This document shows positions 24,624 through 32,300 of a stretch of DNA of 64,000 nucleotides, in pieces. Position 1 is the first letter of the stretch. Each line of letters starts with the position of its first letter. The stretch is from positions 90,898 to 154,897 of the forward strand of contig NZ_JAGIQL010000001.1 of the NCBI RefSeq assembly GCF_017813245.1, given 5' to 3'. The position numbers and the translations under genes were made by a program. The notes below the pieces were generated by a model, which did no database searches, was not told the DNA's origin, and saw only the letters and a list, made by a program, of their open reading frames with translations. The DNA comes from Streptomyces montanisoli. GTDB taxonomy: Bacteria; Actinomycetota; Actinomycetes; Streptomycetales; Streptomycetaceae.

Positions 24624-26017
24624 TCGGTCTTGCCGTGCAGTCCTCGGCGCAGGGGCCCGGCATAGCGCTGGTGGTGCTGGCGGCTCTGGCGCTGGGGCTC
24701 TTGGTGGGCGCTCCGGTGCTTCGTCGCCATTGTCCGGTCGCCTGGTGGTACTTCGTCGGTTTCCCGTGTGCCTGGGTGCGGCTGGCGCGGACATGGCGTC
24801 CGCTGATGGCCGGGTGCGGGCTGGCCGTGAGCCGAAAGGCGGCCCTCGTCGTGGTTTCCGGGCTCGTTGGCAAGGGAGCGCCGCCTCCTCAGCCGAGGGT
24901 TCCCGCCCGTGGTGTGCTGCATCCGACGGCCGGTGGCTTCTGGTTCCTGGTGCGGCTGTTGCCGGGACAGGTGCCCGACTCATTCGCCAAGGCGGCTCCC
25001 GCCATGGCGGAGGGCTGGCAGGTGCACGCAGTACGCGTCACTGCCCACCGGCCCGGTGTCGTGCGTGTTGTGGCCTCAGCCACCGATCCACTCCGCGAGC
25101 CGCGCATACCTCGGCATCAGGAATCTGGTCGTCTCCTGCGGGTAGCGGTGGGGGCTCTGGAGACTGGCGCGCAGTGGGTGATCGACCTTCGGGAAGTGCC
25201 GCACTGGTTGGTCGTGGGTGCCACTCGATCCGGCAAGTCGACGCTCATCAACGCTCTGGTGGCCGGCCTGGCGCCGCAGCCGGTCGCGCTGGTCGGTGTC
25301 GACTGCAAGGGCGGCATGGAACTGTCCCTCTACGGCCCTCGGTTGTCGGCTCTTGCGACCGATCGGCGGCAGGCGGTCAAGCTGTTGTCGGCGCTCGTAG
25401 ACCTGACGCTCGACCGGATGGCGGTCTGCCGGACGGCACACGTCCGGAACATCTGGGGACTGCCCGAAGAGGACCGGCCGACACCCGTAGTGGTGATCGT
25501 TGACGAGATCGCAGAGCTCTTTCTCCTCGCCAACCGCAGCGAGAAGGACGAAGCGCAGGCGGCCGGTACGGCGCTGATTCGGCTGGCTCAACTGGGCGCA
25601 GCGCTCGGGGTGTTCCTCGTTGTGGCCGGGCAGCGCGTCGGTTCCGACCTCGGCCCGGGAGTCACCGCGCTGCGCGCACAGCTCGGCGGCCGTGTCTGCC
25701 ATCGGGTGGCCGATCCGGGTACGGCGGAAATGGCGCTCGGGGACCTCAACCCCGATGCCATCAAGGCGGCCCAAGCCATCCGGCCCGATCAGGCCGGTAC
25801 GGCCGTCCTGGCGTCCGGCGACGGCTGGGAGCGGGCCCGGTCGCATCTCGTCTCGGAGACGCAGGCTGAGGCGACCGCGGCCGAGTACGCGCACCTGACC
25901 CCTTACCTCCCCGAACTGGCCGACTTCTTCGGCTCTCCCTCCGCCGGGCCTGCTGTGCACCTGGAACGGCTCGACGGCGACAACCCCGACAGCAAGAACC
26001 CCCGCGACCACACATGA
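24620..26017 (+). CDS. traSA: TraB/FtsK-SpoIIIE-type DNA translocase (TraSA)
   Basis: This 465-residue ATPase drives double-stranded DNA transfer between mycelia. Residues about 10-60 hold two membrane helices (IALVVLAALALGLLVGAPVL and VAWWYFVGFPCAWVRL). The motor domain follows, with Walker A VVGATRSGKSTLINAL near 195 and Walker B VVVIVDEIAELFL near 290. The C-terminus has a DNA-binding-like region (RSHLVSETQAEATAAEYAHL). The GTG start overlaps the upstream stop and is coupled. In AICEs this single protein suffices for conjugation, which makes the element potentially self-transmissible. It is followed by small spread proteins. Confidence 0.9.
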   Translation: MIGLAVQSSAQGPGIALVVLAALALGLLVGAPVLRRHCPVAWWYFVGFPCAWVRLARTWRPLMAGCGLAVSRKAALVVVSGLVGKGAPPPQPRVPARGVLHPTAGGFWFLVRLLPGQVPDSFAKAAPAMAEGWQVHAVRVTAHRPGVVRVVASATDPLREPRIPRHQESGRLLRVAVGALETGAQWVIDLREVPHWLVVGATRSGKSTLINALVAGLAPQPVALVGVDCKGGMELSLYGPRLSALATDRRQAVKLLSALVDLTLDRMAVCRTAHVRNIWGLPEEDRPTPVVVIVDEIAELFLLANRSEKDEAQAAGTALIRLAQLGAALGVFLVVAGQRVGSDLGPGVTALRAQLGGRVCHRVADPGTAEMALGDLNPDAIKAAQAIRPDQAGTAVLASGDGWERARSHLVSETQAEATAAEYAHLTPYLPELADFFGSPSAGPAVHLERLDGDNPDSKNPRDHT

Positions 26018-26020
26018 GAG

Positions 26021-26224
26021 GTGTACGCCGTGCTCGTCACCATGTCGGCCGCGCTGCTGCTCGGCCTCCTGATCTGGTTCCTGCTGCGCATCCGCTACCT
26101 GCGGTGGGTGGAGTTCCTGCTCTGCTCGGTCTTCGGCTTCCTCGTCGCTACGACCGCAGCAGCACCGGTCATCCGCACCGCACTGGAGGGGGTGAGCGGC
26201 TTCCTCGGCCATCTCCACTTCTGA
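26021..26224 (+). CDS. Small membrane protein, Spd-like
   Basis: This 67-residue protein has two predicted membrane helices (MSAALLLGLLIWFLLRIRYL and EFLLCSVFGFLVATTAAA). It starts four bases after the translocase stop. GTG 26021 is the longest start; GTG 26030 has a better GAGAGG spacing. Small membrane proteins after tra are typical spread (Spd) factors in Streptomyces plasmids and help intramycelial transfer. The assignment rests on size, topology and position. Confidence 0.6.
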   Translation: MYAVLVTMSAALLLGLLIWFLLRIRYLRWVEFLLCSVFGFLVATTAAAPVIRTALEGVSGFLGHLHF

Positions 26225-26250
26225 CCGGCTACGAAACGAGGCAGGTTCAC

Positions 26251-26610
26251 ATGCCCGTATTCCTCGTCTCCAACGGCCTCCGACGGGGCGCGAAGTCGCC
26301 AAACCCGACCCCGCCGGAAGCCCACTCCAACCGCCACATGAGCAGCAAAAGGAGCACTCACACTTTGACCAACCCCAACCACTCGCGCAAATCTCCGCCC
26401 CTTCGTTGTGCACTGCGGGAATGGGAGCACCCCACCTGCGTCGGTCGACCGGAAGTCGTTCTGGTCAGCCGGGATGCCACCGAGCAGCGGCTCTGCCCGG
26501 CGCACGCCGCCGCCCTCTGGCTGACCGACCCGACGCTCAGGTTCAGCGCCAAGACCCGTCCGGAAGCCATCGCCACCGTGATGGCCCACGCCTTCGGAGG
26601 TGGCCGATGA
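26251..26610 (+). CDS. Hypothetical AICE protein between spd and rep
   Basis: This is a 119-residue hydrophilic protein if started at ATG 26251, which has GAGGCAGG upstream; ATG 26338 is an alternative. The conserved part is C-terminal: LRCALREWEHPTCVGRPEVV...DATEQRLCPAHAAALWL. Cys pairs and His could bind zinc. It overlaps the replication initiator by four bases (ATGA). Small genes of this size occur at this place in pSAM2-like elements; no function can be assigned. Confidence 0.5.
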   Translation: MPVFLVSNGLRRGAKSPNPTPPEAHSNRHMSSKRSTHTLTNPNHSRKSPPLRCALREWEHPTCVGRPEVVLVSRDATEQRLCPAHAAALWLTDPTLRFSAKTRPEAIATVMAHAFGGGR

Positions 26611-27965
26611 ACGCCACACCGAACGCCGTGACCGCGCTCGTCGAGCGAGCGTCGGCAGGTGACTTCACCTCCTGGTACGGCGGCATCGTCCGCCTGGACG
26701 GTTGCACCAACCCCGTCCACCTGGTCGGAAGTGCCACCCTCTTCGATGCCACGACCGGGGAGGCCCTGTACTCCTTCTCGTCCGAGGAGCGCGGCGGGCG
26801 GTTGCTCACAGCCTGTGGAAACCGGCGGGCGAGCGTCTGCCCGACCTGTGCCGCGCTCTACCGTGCGGACACGTACCAGCTCATCCGCGCCGGCCTGGTC
26901 GGCGGCAAAGGGACTGCGGCGACGGTCGGCGGACACCCGCGCGTCTTCGCGACCCTCACCGCGCCCGGCTTCGGTGCGGTCCACACCCGCCGGGAACACG
27001 ACGGCCGCGTGCGGCCCTGTCGGCCTCGGCGCACGTCGGGACGGTGCCAGCATGGCGCGCTCGTCGGGTGCAACGTGCGCCATGGCGGGGACGACGCCCG
27101 ACTCGGGGAACCGCTGTGCCCGCGCTGCTACGACTACGCGGGGGCAGTGCTCTGGCAGGCGCACGCGGGTCAGCTCTGGCACCGCTTCGCGTTGGAGCTG
27201 CGCCGTGAGATCGCCCGACGGGTCGGACTCAGCCGGACCGACCTCGGCCGTCGGCTCCGCCTCTCTTACGCGAAGGTGGCCGAGTACCAGCGGCGTGGCC
27301 TGATCCACTTCCACGCCGTCATCCGACTCGACGGCCCGGACGGACCCGACTCGGCACCACCGACCTGGGCGACTACCCGACTGCTGACCGACGCTGTTCG
27401 GGAGGCGGCCGGTCGGGTCCGTCTCATCGCGCCGGGCAGTGCGGTGATCGGGCCGCGTGTGCTGCGGTTCGGGCAGCAGATCGACGTACGACCCATCGCT
27501 GAGTTCGGCGCGGGCGAACGTCTGACGTCGGCGGCTGTGGCCGCGTACATCGCCAAGTACGCGACGAAGGGTGCGGAAGCGGCCGGCGCGGTCGACACCC
27601 GGATTCGGCATGCGGCCGATTTCGCAGTGCTGCCCGTGCGGGCACACACGCTCCGCATGATCAGTACCTGTTGGTGGCTGGGCGCGCTGCCCGACTTCGA
27701 GCCTCTGGGGCTACGGCGCTGGGCCCACATGCTCGGCTACGGCGGCCACTTCTCCACCAAGTCACGGCGCTACTCGACCACGTTGACGGCACTCCGTGCG
27801 GCTCGCGCTGAGCACCGCGCCGAACAGCAGCGTGCCGCGCTCGGTCTGGCTGATCGGCCCACCGTCACCGTGGGGCACTGGGCCTTCGCCGGACGTGGCT
27901 ACGCCCTGGACGAAGCGCTCATCGCGGCGGGCATCAGGGCGGCGAAGCGGGAGGCGCGGGCATGA
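26607..27965 (+). CDS. repSA: HUH replication initiator, RepSA-like
   Basis: This 452-residue rolling-circle initiator has N-terminal Cys clusters (CGNRRASVCPTCAALYRADTYQ, then LCPRCYDY) typical of actinobacterial RepSA proteins. The HUH metal motif is GLIHFHAVIRLDG near residue 235. The catalytic Tyr lies in AAYIAKYATKG near residue 315. ATG 26607 overlaps the upstream stop, with GGAGG eight bases before it. It nicks the element's double-strand origin so the excised circle can replicate before transfer. The origin itself was not located. The xis gene overlaps its stop by four bases, so rep, xis and int are coupled in one operon. Confidence 0.85.
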   Translation: MNATPNAVTALVERASAGDFTSWYGGIVRLDGCTNPVHLVGSATLFDATTGEALYSFSSEERGGRLLTACGNRRASVCPTCAALYRADTYQLIRAGLVGGKGTAATVGGHPRVFATLTAPGFGAVHTRREHDGRVRPCRPRRTSGRCQHGALVGCNVRHGGDDARLGEPLCPRCYDYAGAVLWQAHAGQLWHRFALELRREIARRVGLSRTDLGRRLRLSYAKVAEYQRRGLIHFHAVIRLDGPDGPDSAPPTWATTRLLTDAVREAAGRVRLIAPGSAVIGPRVLRFGQQIDVRPIAEFGAGERLTSAAVAAYIAKYATKGAEAAGAVDTRIRHAADFAVLPVRAHTLRMISTCWWLGALPDFEPLGLRRWAHMLGYGGHFSTKSRRYSTTLTALRAARAEHRAEQQRAALGLADRPTVTVGHWAFAGRGYALDEALIAAGIRAAKREARA

Positions 27966-28174
27966 GCGAACGCCTCCTCTCCGTACCCGAAGTCGCCGAG
28001 CGTCTGGGCACCACCCAGCGCTTTCCGCGACGGCTGATCGCCGAGCGACGCATCGTCTTCGTGCGCGTGGGCCGTCACGTTCGCATCCCTGAAAAAGCAG
28101 TCAGCGACTTCATCAACCGCAACACCATTCCGGCCGCAGGTCGCCGAGGTCGTCGGCGCGGGAGGGCTGCCTGA
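27962..28174 (+). CDS. xis: Excisionase (MerR-like HTH)
   Basis: This 70-residue basic protein overlaps repSA (ATGA) and int (TGATG). LLSVPEVAERLGTTQRFPRRLIAERRIVFVRVGRHVRIPEKAV is a winged-helix excisionase domain, followed by an Arg/Gly-rich tail. It should bind near the att arms and favour excision. It is a homologue of the excisionase at 10477, supporting shared origin of the two modules. Confidence 0.85.
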   Translation: MSERLLSVPEVAERLGTTQRFPRRLIAERRIVFVRVGRHVRIPEKAVSDFINRNTIPAAGRRGRRRGRAA

Positions 28175-29343
28175 TGGCGAACAAGAAAGGCCGGCGGCGC
28201 CGGTTCGGCTCCGTGCGGCAGTACCGCTCCGGTCGCTGGACCGCCGCCTACCTCGACCCGCAGGGTCAGGAGCGCAGGGCACCCGAGACCTTCGCGACCA
28301 AGGGCGACGCCGAGGTGTGGCTCTCTCAGGTGGAGGCCGACCTTACCCGCGGAGACTGGGAGGACCCTGACGCCGGAGCGGTCAACTTCGCCGAGTACGC
28401 GGGGCGGTGGGTGAACGAGCGTGGACTCGCCCCCACCACGGATGAGCTGTACCGGCGGCTGCTCCGGCTCCACGTCCTGCCCACCTTCGGCACGGTCGAC
28501 CTGGACGAGATCACGGCGCCCCGCGTCCGAGCGTGGCGCGCTGAGCGGTTGGAGGCCACGCAGGCACCTACGACGGTTGCCAAGGCGTACCGGCTGCTGA
28601 AGGCGGTCCTGGAAACGGCCGTGGACGACGAGCTGATCCGGCGCAACCCGTGCCGGATCAAGGGTGCGGGCAAGGAGTCCGCAGCCGAGCGGCGTATCGC
28701 GACCGTCCCCCAGGTCGACGCCCTTGCCTCGGCCCTCGGGCCCCGGTGGCGGCTGATGGTCTACCTCGGCGCGTACGGTCCGCTGAGGCCCGAGGAACAG
28801 GCGGGGCTCCGCCGGCGTGACGTCGACCTCGACGCCATGACTGTGCGAGTCCGGCTCGCTGCGCCGGAACTGACCACGGGGCGCCGGGCGGAAGGGCCCA
28901 CCAAGTCCGAGGCCGGTACCCGTCTCGTCGTGCTGCCGCGGTTCCTGCGCATCGAGGTGCGGCGGCATCTGGACTGGTACGCCCAGGAGGGGCCGGACGG
29001 GTTGCTGTTCGTGGGGGAGAAGGGCAAGCCGTTCCGGCGCTCGACGTTCGGGCGGAAGTGGCGCAAGGCGCGGACGGTGGTCGGGCTGCCGGAGACATTC
29101 CGCTTCTACGACCTTCGGCACACCGGGCACACGCTCGCGACCCGGTCCGGTGCCACGCTCAAGGACACGATGGTGCGCGCCGGGCAGTCCTCCGAGCGGG
29201 CCGCGCTCATGTATCAGCACTCGGACGACGAGCGACAGCAGGAAGTTGCAGCCGGGCTGGACGAGCTGGTGCGCGTCGAGCGTAAGAAGCTGCGGAAGGA
29301 TCCGCCCGGCCCTTCTGGTGCGGATCTGGTGCAAGACGCTTAG
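28174..29343 (+). CDS. int: Tyrosine-recombinase integrase of the AICE
   Basis: This 389-residue integrase inserts the element at tRNA-Gly(CCC). The arm/core-binding N-terminus includes LAPTTDELYRRLLRLHVLPTF. Catalytic features are YGPLRPEEQ (Arg), PTKSEAGTR (Lys), FRFYDLRHTGHTL (Arg box, with Tyr where His is usual), MVRAGQSSERA (Gln where His/Trp is usual) and nucleophile Tyr in ALMYQHSD. The stop is 50 bases from the att core, the standard arrangement. Its last codons contain a direct repeat (CTGGTGCG/A with 11-bp period) also found inside the left end, probably the arm sites. It is closely similar to the integrase at 10695. Confidence 0.92.
   Translation: MANKKGRRRRFGSVRQYRSGRWTAAYLDPQGQERRAPETFATKGDAEVWLSQVEADLTRGDWEDPDAGAVNFAEYAGRWVNERGLAPTTDELYRRLLRLHVLPTFGTVDLDEITAPRVRAWRAERLEATQAPTTVAKAYRLLKAVLETAVDDELIRRNPCRIKGAGKESAAERRIATVPQVDALASALGPRWRLMVYLGAYGPLRPEEQAGLRRRDVDLDAMTVRVRLAAPELTTGRRAEGPTKSEAGTRLVVLPRFLRIEVRRHLDWYAQEGPDGLLFVGEKGKPFRRSTFGRKWRKARTVVGLPETFRFYDLRHTGHTLATRSGATLKDTMVRAGQSSERAALMYQHSDDERQQEVAAGLDELVRVERKKLRKDPPGPSGADLVQDA
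29313..29333 (+). promoter_or_regulatory. Putative integrase arm-type sites, right end
   Basis: CTGGTGCG (29315-29322) and CTGGTGCA (29326-29333) repeat with an 11-bp period in the 3' end of int, mirroring the pair at 16813/16824. Confidence 0.45.
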
Positions 29344-29361
29344 AGAGGTCTAGACAACACG

Positions 29362-29390
29362 AAAGCCCCGGGCCGTTGGCCTGGGGCTTT
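29362..29390. terminator. Bidirectional terminator between int and tRNA-Gly
   Basis: A hairpin with arms AAAGCCCC/GGGGCTTT plus GGCC/GGCC around a GTT loop has T-runs in both directions. It ends int on the plus strand and tRNA-Gly on the minus strand. Confidence 0.8.
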
Positions 29391-29393
29391 TCT

Positions 29394-29438
29394 TTGGAGC
29401 GGGTGACGAGAATCGAACTCGCGCTCTGAGCTTGGGAA
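29394..29438. repeat. Right attachment site (att) within tRNA-Gly
   Basis: This is the second copy of the 45-bp direct repeat shared with 16658-16702. It covers the tRNA from CCA to anticodon loop and leaves the tRNA intact. Confidence 0.9.
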
Positions 29439-29468
29439 GCTCATGTTCTACCATTAAACTACACCCGC
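29395..29468 (-). tRNA. tRNA-Gly (anticodon CCC)
   Basis: The 74-nt minus-strand gene has acceptor arms GCGGGTG and CACCCGC, discriminator T and encoded CCA at 29397-29395. The D-loop contains AATGGTA, the anticodon loop is TTCCCAA (anticodon CCC), and the T-arm contains GTTCGATTC. It is the integration target of the AICE, and its 3' half is duplicated at 16658. Confidence 0.93.
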
Positions 29469-29732
29469 ACATCGACGCCGCGTCCGAAGATCGCCTCGTC
29501 GTATCTGCTCGTACTCTACCTCATCCTCCCGCCCCCGGTGCAGCGCGCCGGGGCTTGTCGTGTTGCCTGGGTTGCGGGGGTTTCTGGGGGACTCGCGGGG
29601 TTCTTCGGCGTGCGTACGTGCGCGTGGGTGGCGGGAGTTGGGGCGTAGCGTGTGTGTCGGAGTGCCGGGGGGCTCGGCGTCCTGGTCATCCCCTAATGTG
29701 GCGTTCGTCCGCGTTTTTGGGGAAGGGACCTG

Positions 29733-29915
29733 ATGGACTTGATGGAGCGCACCGTCGTCCGCTGTGCCGATGGTCATGTGTTCAGCACCACGTCGTTCCC
29801 GCTGCAGCATCTCGACGCCGGGAGGATCGGGCCCGGGCGGCTCATCCGGTGTCCTCGGTGTGCGCGGCTGCGCCATGCCGTGCCTGTGCCCGGGGCGCGG
29901 CGCGAGCAGGGTTAG
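29733..29915 (+). CDS. Small conserved Zn-ribbon-like protein upstream of dcd
   Basis: This 60-residue protein reads [20 protein letters not shown], then [20 protein letters not shown]. The C-x2-G-H and C-x2-C pattern suggests a small zinc ribbon. An ATG at 29733 follows GAAGGG. It lies between tRNA-Gly and dcd, and I recall similar small proteins in this place in Streptomyces genomes. Function is unknown. Confidence 0.65.
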   Translation: MDLMERTVVRCADGHVFSTTSFPLQHLDAGRIGPGRLIRCPRCARLRHAVPVPGARREQG

Positions 29916-29995
29916 CGGCCGGCGGCGCACGTGGGGAACGGGTGCGCGGGGCGGCCGGTCACGGGCGGCCCGCGCACCCCCCGTATCCTCGGGGC

Positions 29996-30571
29996 GTGCT
30001 CCTCTCCGACAAGGACATCCGCGCCGAGCTCGACTCAGGCAACGTCCGCCTCGAACCGTACGACCCCTCGATGGTCCAGCCATCCAGCATCGACGTCCGG
30101 CTCGACCGGTACTTCCGGGTCTTCGAGAACCATCTGTACCCCCACATCGACCCCGCCGTGGAGCAGTCCGGCCTCACCCGCCTCGTCGAGCCCGAGGGCG
30201 ATGACGCGTTCATCCTGCACCCGGGGGAGTTCGTGCTCGCCTCGACGTACGAGGTGATCTCGCTGCCCGACGGCATCGCCTCGCGGCTAGAGGGGAAGTC
30301 GAGCCTGGGGCGGCTCGGGCTCGTGACGCATTCGACGGCCGGGTTCATCGACCCCGGGTTCTCCGGGCACGTCACGCTCGAGCTGTCGAACATGGCCACC
30401 CTGCCCATCAAGCTGTGGCCTGGCATGAAGATCGGGCAGCTCTGCCTCTTCCGGCTCAGCTCACCCGCCGAGTTCCCGTACGGGTCGAAGCGTGCCGGGT
30501 CGCGTTACCAGGGGCAGCGCGGGCCGACGGCCTCGCGCTCCTATCTCAATTTCCACCGGACCCAAGTCTGA
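29996..30571 (+). CDS. dcd: dCTP deaminase
   Basis: This 191-residue trimeric enzyme deaminates dCTP to dUTP in thymidylate synthesis. Its length equals the family norm. The conserved blocks are [38 protein letters not shown], the substrate loop [11 protein letters not shown], the active-site [19 protein letters not shown], and the C-terminal lid [15 protein letters not shown]. It starts at GTG 29996; nothing upstream in frame belongs to the family. The phosphoribosyltransferase gene starts 17 bases downstream, so both are probably cotranscribed. Actinobacterial enzymes may be bifunctional (to dUMP), which the sequence alone does not decide. Confidence 0.95.
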   Translation: MLLSDKDIRAELDSGNVRLEPYDPSMVQPSSIDVRLDRYFRVFENHLYPHIDPAVEQSGLTRLVEPEGDDAFILHPGEFVLASTYEVISLPDGIASRLEGKSSLGRLGLVTHSTAGFIDPGFSGHVTLELSNMATLPIKLWPGMKIGQLCLFRLSSPAEFPYGSKRAGSRYQGQRGPTASRSYLNFHRTQV

Positions 30572-30588
30572 GGTTGGGAGTCGCAGGC

Positions 30589-31086
30589 GTGAGCCAGTCC
30601 AGGGAGGACCTCTCCTACGAGCGGTTCGGCGTCGCCGTGCGCGAGCTCGCGCAGGCCGTCGCAGACGACGGGTACGAGCCGGACATAATCCTCTCCATCG
30701 CCCGCGGCGGCGTCTTCGTCGCCGGCGGCCTCGCGTACGCGCTGGACTGCAAGAACATCCACCTCGTCAACGTGGAGTTCTACACCGGCGTGGGGACGAC
30801 GCTCGCCATGCCGGTCATGCTGGCGCCCGTGCCGAACGTCGTCGACTTCAGCGACAAGCGCGTCCTGATCACGGATGACGTCGCCGACAGCGGCAAGACG
30901 CTCAAGCTCGTGCACGACTTCTGCCGGGAGCACGTCGCCGAGGTGCGCAGCGCCGTCATCTACGAGAAGTCCGCGTCGCAGGTGAAGTGCGAGTACGTGT
31001 GGAAGCGCACGGACCAGTGGATCAACTTCCCGTGGAGCGTTCAGCCGCCTGTCGTGCGGCGGTCCGGGCAGGTTTTGGACGCCTGA
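30589..31086 (+). CDS. Phosphoribosyltransferase-domain protein
   Basis: This 165-residue protein has the PRPP-binding loop RVLITDDVADSGKTLKL near residue 90 and an upstream ILSIARGGVFVAGGLAY strand. The C-terminal VWKRTDQWINFPWS is typical of xanthine/hypoxanthine-like phosphoribosyltransferases (Gpt-type). The GTG start at 30589 lies 17 bases after dcd, with GGGAG ten bases upstream. Its role is likely purine salvage or a regulatory nucleotide function; the base specificity cannot be told. It converges with the Yip1-family gene. Confidence 0.85.
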   Translation: MSQSREDLSYERFGVAVRELAQAVADDGYEPDIILSIARGGVFVAGGLAYALDCKNIHLVNVEFYTGVGTTLAMPVMLAPVPNVVDFSDKRVLITDDVADSGKTLKLVHDFCREHVAEVRSAVIYEKSASQVKCEYVWKRTDQWINFPWSVQPPVVRRSGQVLDA

Positions 31087-31135
31087 GGCCGGAGGGGCCC
31101 GGGAGGCCACGCGCAGGCCCGGGGGCGTCCGTGCG

Positions 31136-32155
31136 TCAGAACGTGCCCAGCTTCAGCAGTGACAGCAGCGCAAGCAGCTCGATCGCCGACGCGCCCAGCG
31201 CCTTGGGCCACGGCAGGTCGTGCGACTTGCGGACCATCGACGTCATCAGCGCGCCCGCGAGCAGCCAGGTCAGCCAGCCGAGGATCTGCACGAAGCCGTT
31301 GTCGCCGCCGAGGAACGCGGCGAAGACCAGCCTCGGCACGTCCGTCACGGACATGATCAGCATCGAGAGGCCGACCGTCGGCTGCCACGATCCGTCGCCG
31401 CCCAGCTGCCGTGCCACCGTGTGGGTGACGGCGCCGAGGATGAGGCTGCCGATGACGAACGCGACGCCTGTGAACAGGACGTACGGGAGGGCCATCGAGA
31501 ACGCGGACGAGATGACGTCGTGCCGCGCGTCATCGAACCCGAACAGCGCCAGCATGCCGTAGATCAGGGTGACGATGATCGCGGGGCCCCAGACGGGGTA
31601 GTCCCGCATCTGGAGGAACGTCTGGCTCGGGCGCATCACGATGCCGGTCAGCAGGTCGCGCCAGGCGAGCCGGGGGCCGCTGGGGACGGGCGCCGCGCCG
31701 GCGCGGTACGTGGCGCCGTCGCCGTACGGGTCGTCGCTGACGCGGAAGACCTGGGTGTGGCCCGGGTTGTTCGCGTGCGGGTTGGGGTCAGCGGAGGGTA
31801 TGCCGCCCTGCATCGGGCCGCCGCCCCCCTGCATCGGGCCGCCCTGCATCGGGCCGCCGTTCTGCGGCTGGGAGTGCGGGGCGTAGGGGTCCCCGGGTCC
31901 GTACGGGTCCTGCGGCGCGTAGGGGGCCTGCTGGTACGGGCCCTGCTGCCGGTACGGGTCGTCCTGGTACGGCTGTGGCCTCGGCTCGCCGAAGTACTCG
32001 GGTTCGCCGCTGTACTGTCCGCCGCCCGCTCCCGCCGGGGGCCACTGCGCCGCCTGCGGGCCGGCGTAGGGACGCGGCGGCTGCTGCCGTCGCGCTCGCG
32101 GTTGCTGTCGCGGGTCGCGGTTGTCCCGGCCGCGTCCGTTCCTGAATCCAGCCAC
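31136..32155 (-). CDS. Yip1-family membrane protein with Pro/Gln/Gly-rich N-terminus
   Basis: This is a protein of about 340 residues. The first about 150 residues are disordered and low complexity (PYQQAPYAPQDPYGPGDPY, and repeats of GGPMQG). The C-terminal half has four to five membrane helices of the Yip1 family (IIVTLIYGMLALFGF, ALPYVLFTGVAFVIGSLILGAV, GLSMLIMSVTDVPRLVFAAFL, ILGWLTWLLAGALM). The start is taken as GTG 32155 (AGFRNGRGRDNR), where similar proteins begin in memory; an ATG at 32236 extends it with a poorly conserved tail. The function is unknown. An IS607-type transposon lies upstream. Confidence 0.7.
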   Translation of the reverse strand: MAGFRNGRGRDNRDPRQQPRARRQQPPRPYAGPQAAQWPPAGAGGGQYSGEPEYFGEPRPQPYQDDPYRQQGPYQQAPYAPQDPYGPGDPYAPHSQPQNGGPMQGGPMQGGGGPMQGGIPSADPNPHANNPGHTQVFRVSDDPYGDGATYRAGAAPVPSGPRLAWRDLLTGIVMRPSQTFLQMRDYPVWGPAIIVTLIYGMLALFGFDDARHDVISSAFSMALPYVLFTGVAFVIGSLILGAVTHTVARQLGGDGSWQPTVGLSMLIMSVTDVPRLVFAAFLGGDNGFVQILGWLTWLLAGALMTSMVRKSHDLPWPKALGASAIELLALLSLLKLGTF

Positions 32156-32300
32156 GCTCTCGAAAGTACCCGGTCGCGCCGGCGCGGGCGGCCGGGGGAG
32201 GCGAACGTGCATGCCATTGGGGCTGTCCTGTGACATCCGTTGCTGAGACCGTGGTCAGGTGTCAGCATTCCGGGCATTTCTGCTCGGAAGGTCCGTCTCT

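Larger units (their letters stand above)
16658..29438. mobile_element. pSAM2-like AICE integrated in tRNA-Gly(CCC)
   Basis: A 12.8-kb integrative and conjugative element is bounded by two identical 45-bp repeats (16658-16702 and 29394-29438) that correspond to the tRNA-Gly(CCC) sequence from the anticodon loop to the 3' end. The right copy is part of the intact tRNA gene and the left copy is a remnant. The order from the right is int, xis, HUH replication initiator, three small genes including spread proteins, TraB/FtsK translocase, SCO3933-like protein and divergent GntR/KorSA repressor, as in pSAM2-type AICEs. Cargo on the left comprises an APH-fold kinase, an XRE/TPR regulator, a primase-like protein, two small paralogues and an AT-rich ATPase/DUF4145 pair. 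All core genes are intact, so the element may be active. Confidence 0.9.

Noticed and set aside
29469..29732. Possible further RNA or small gene between tRNA-Gly and the small Zn-ribbon gene
   Set aside because: No tRNA fold or supported ORF could be seen in the 264 bases.
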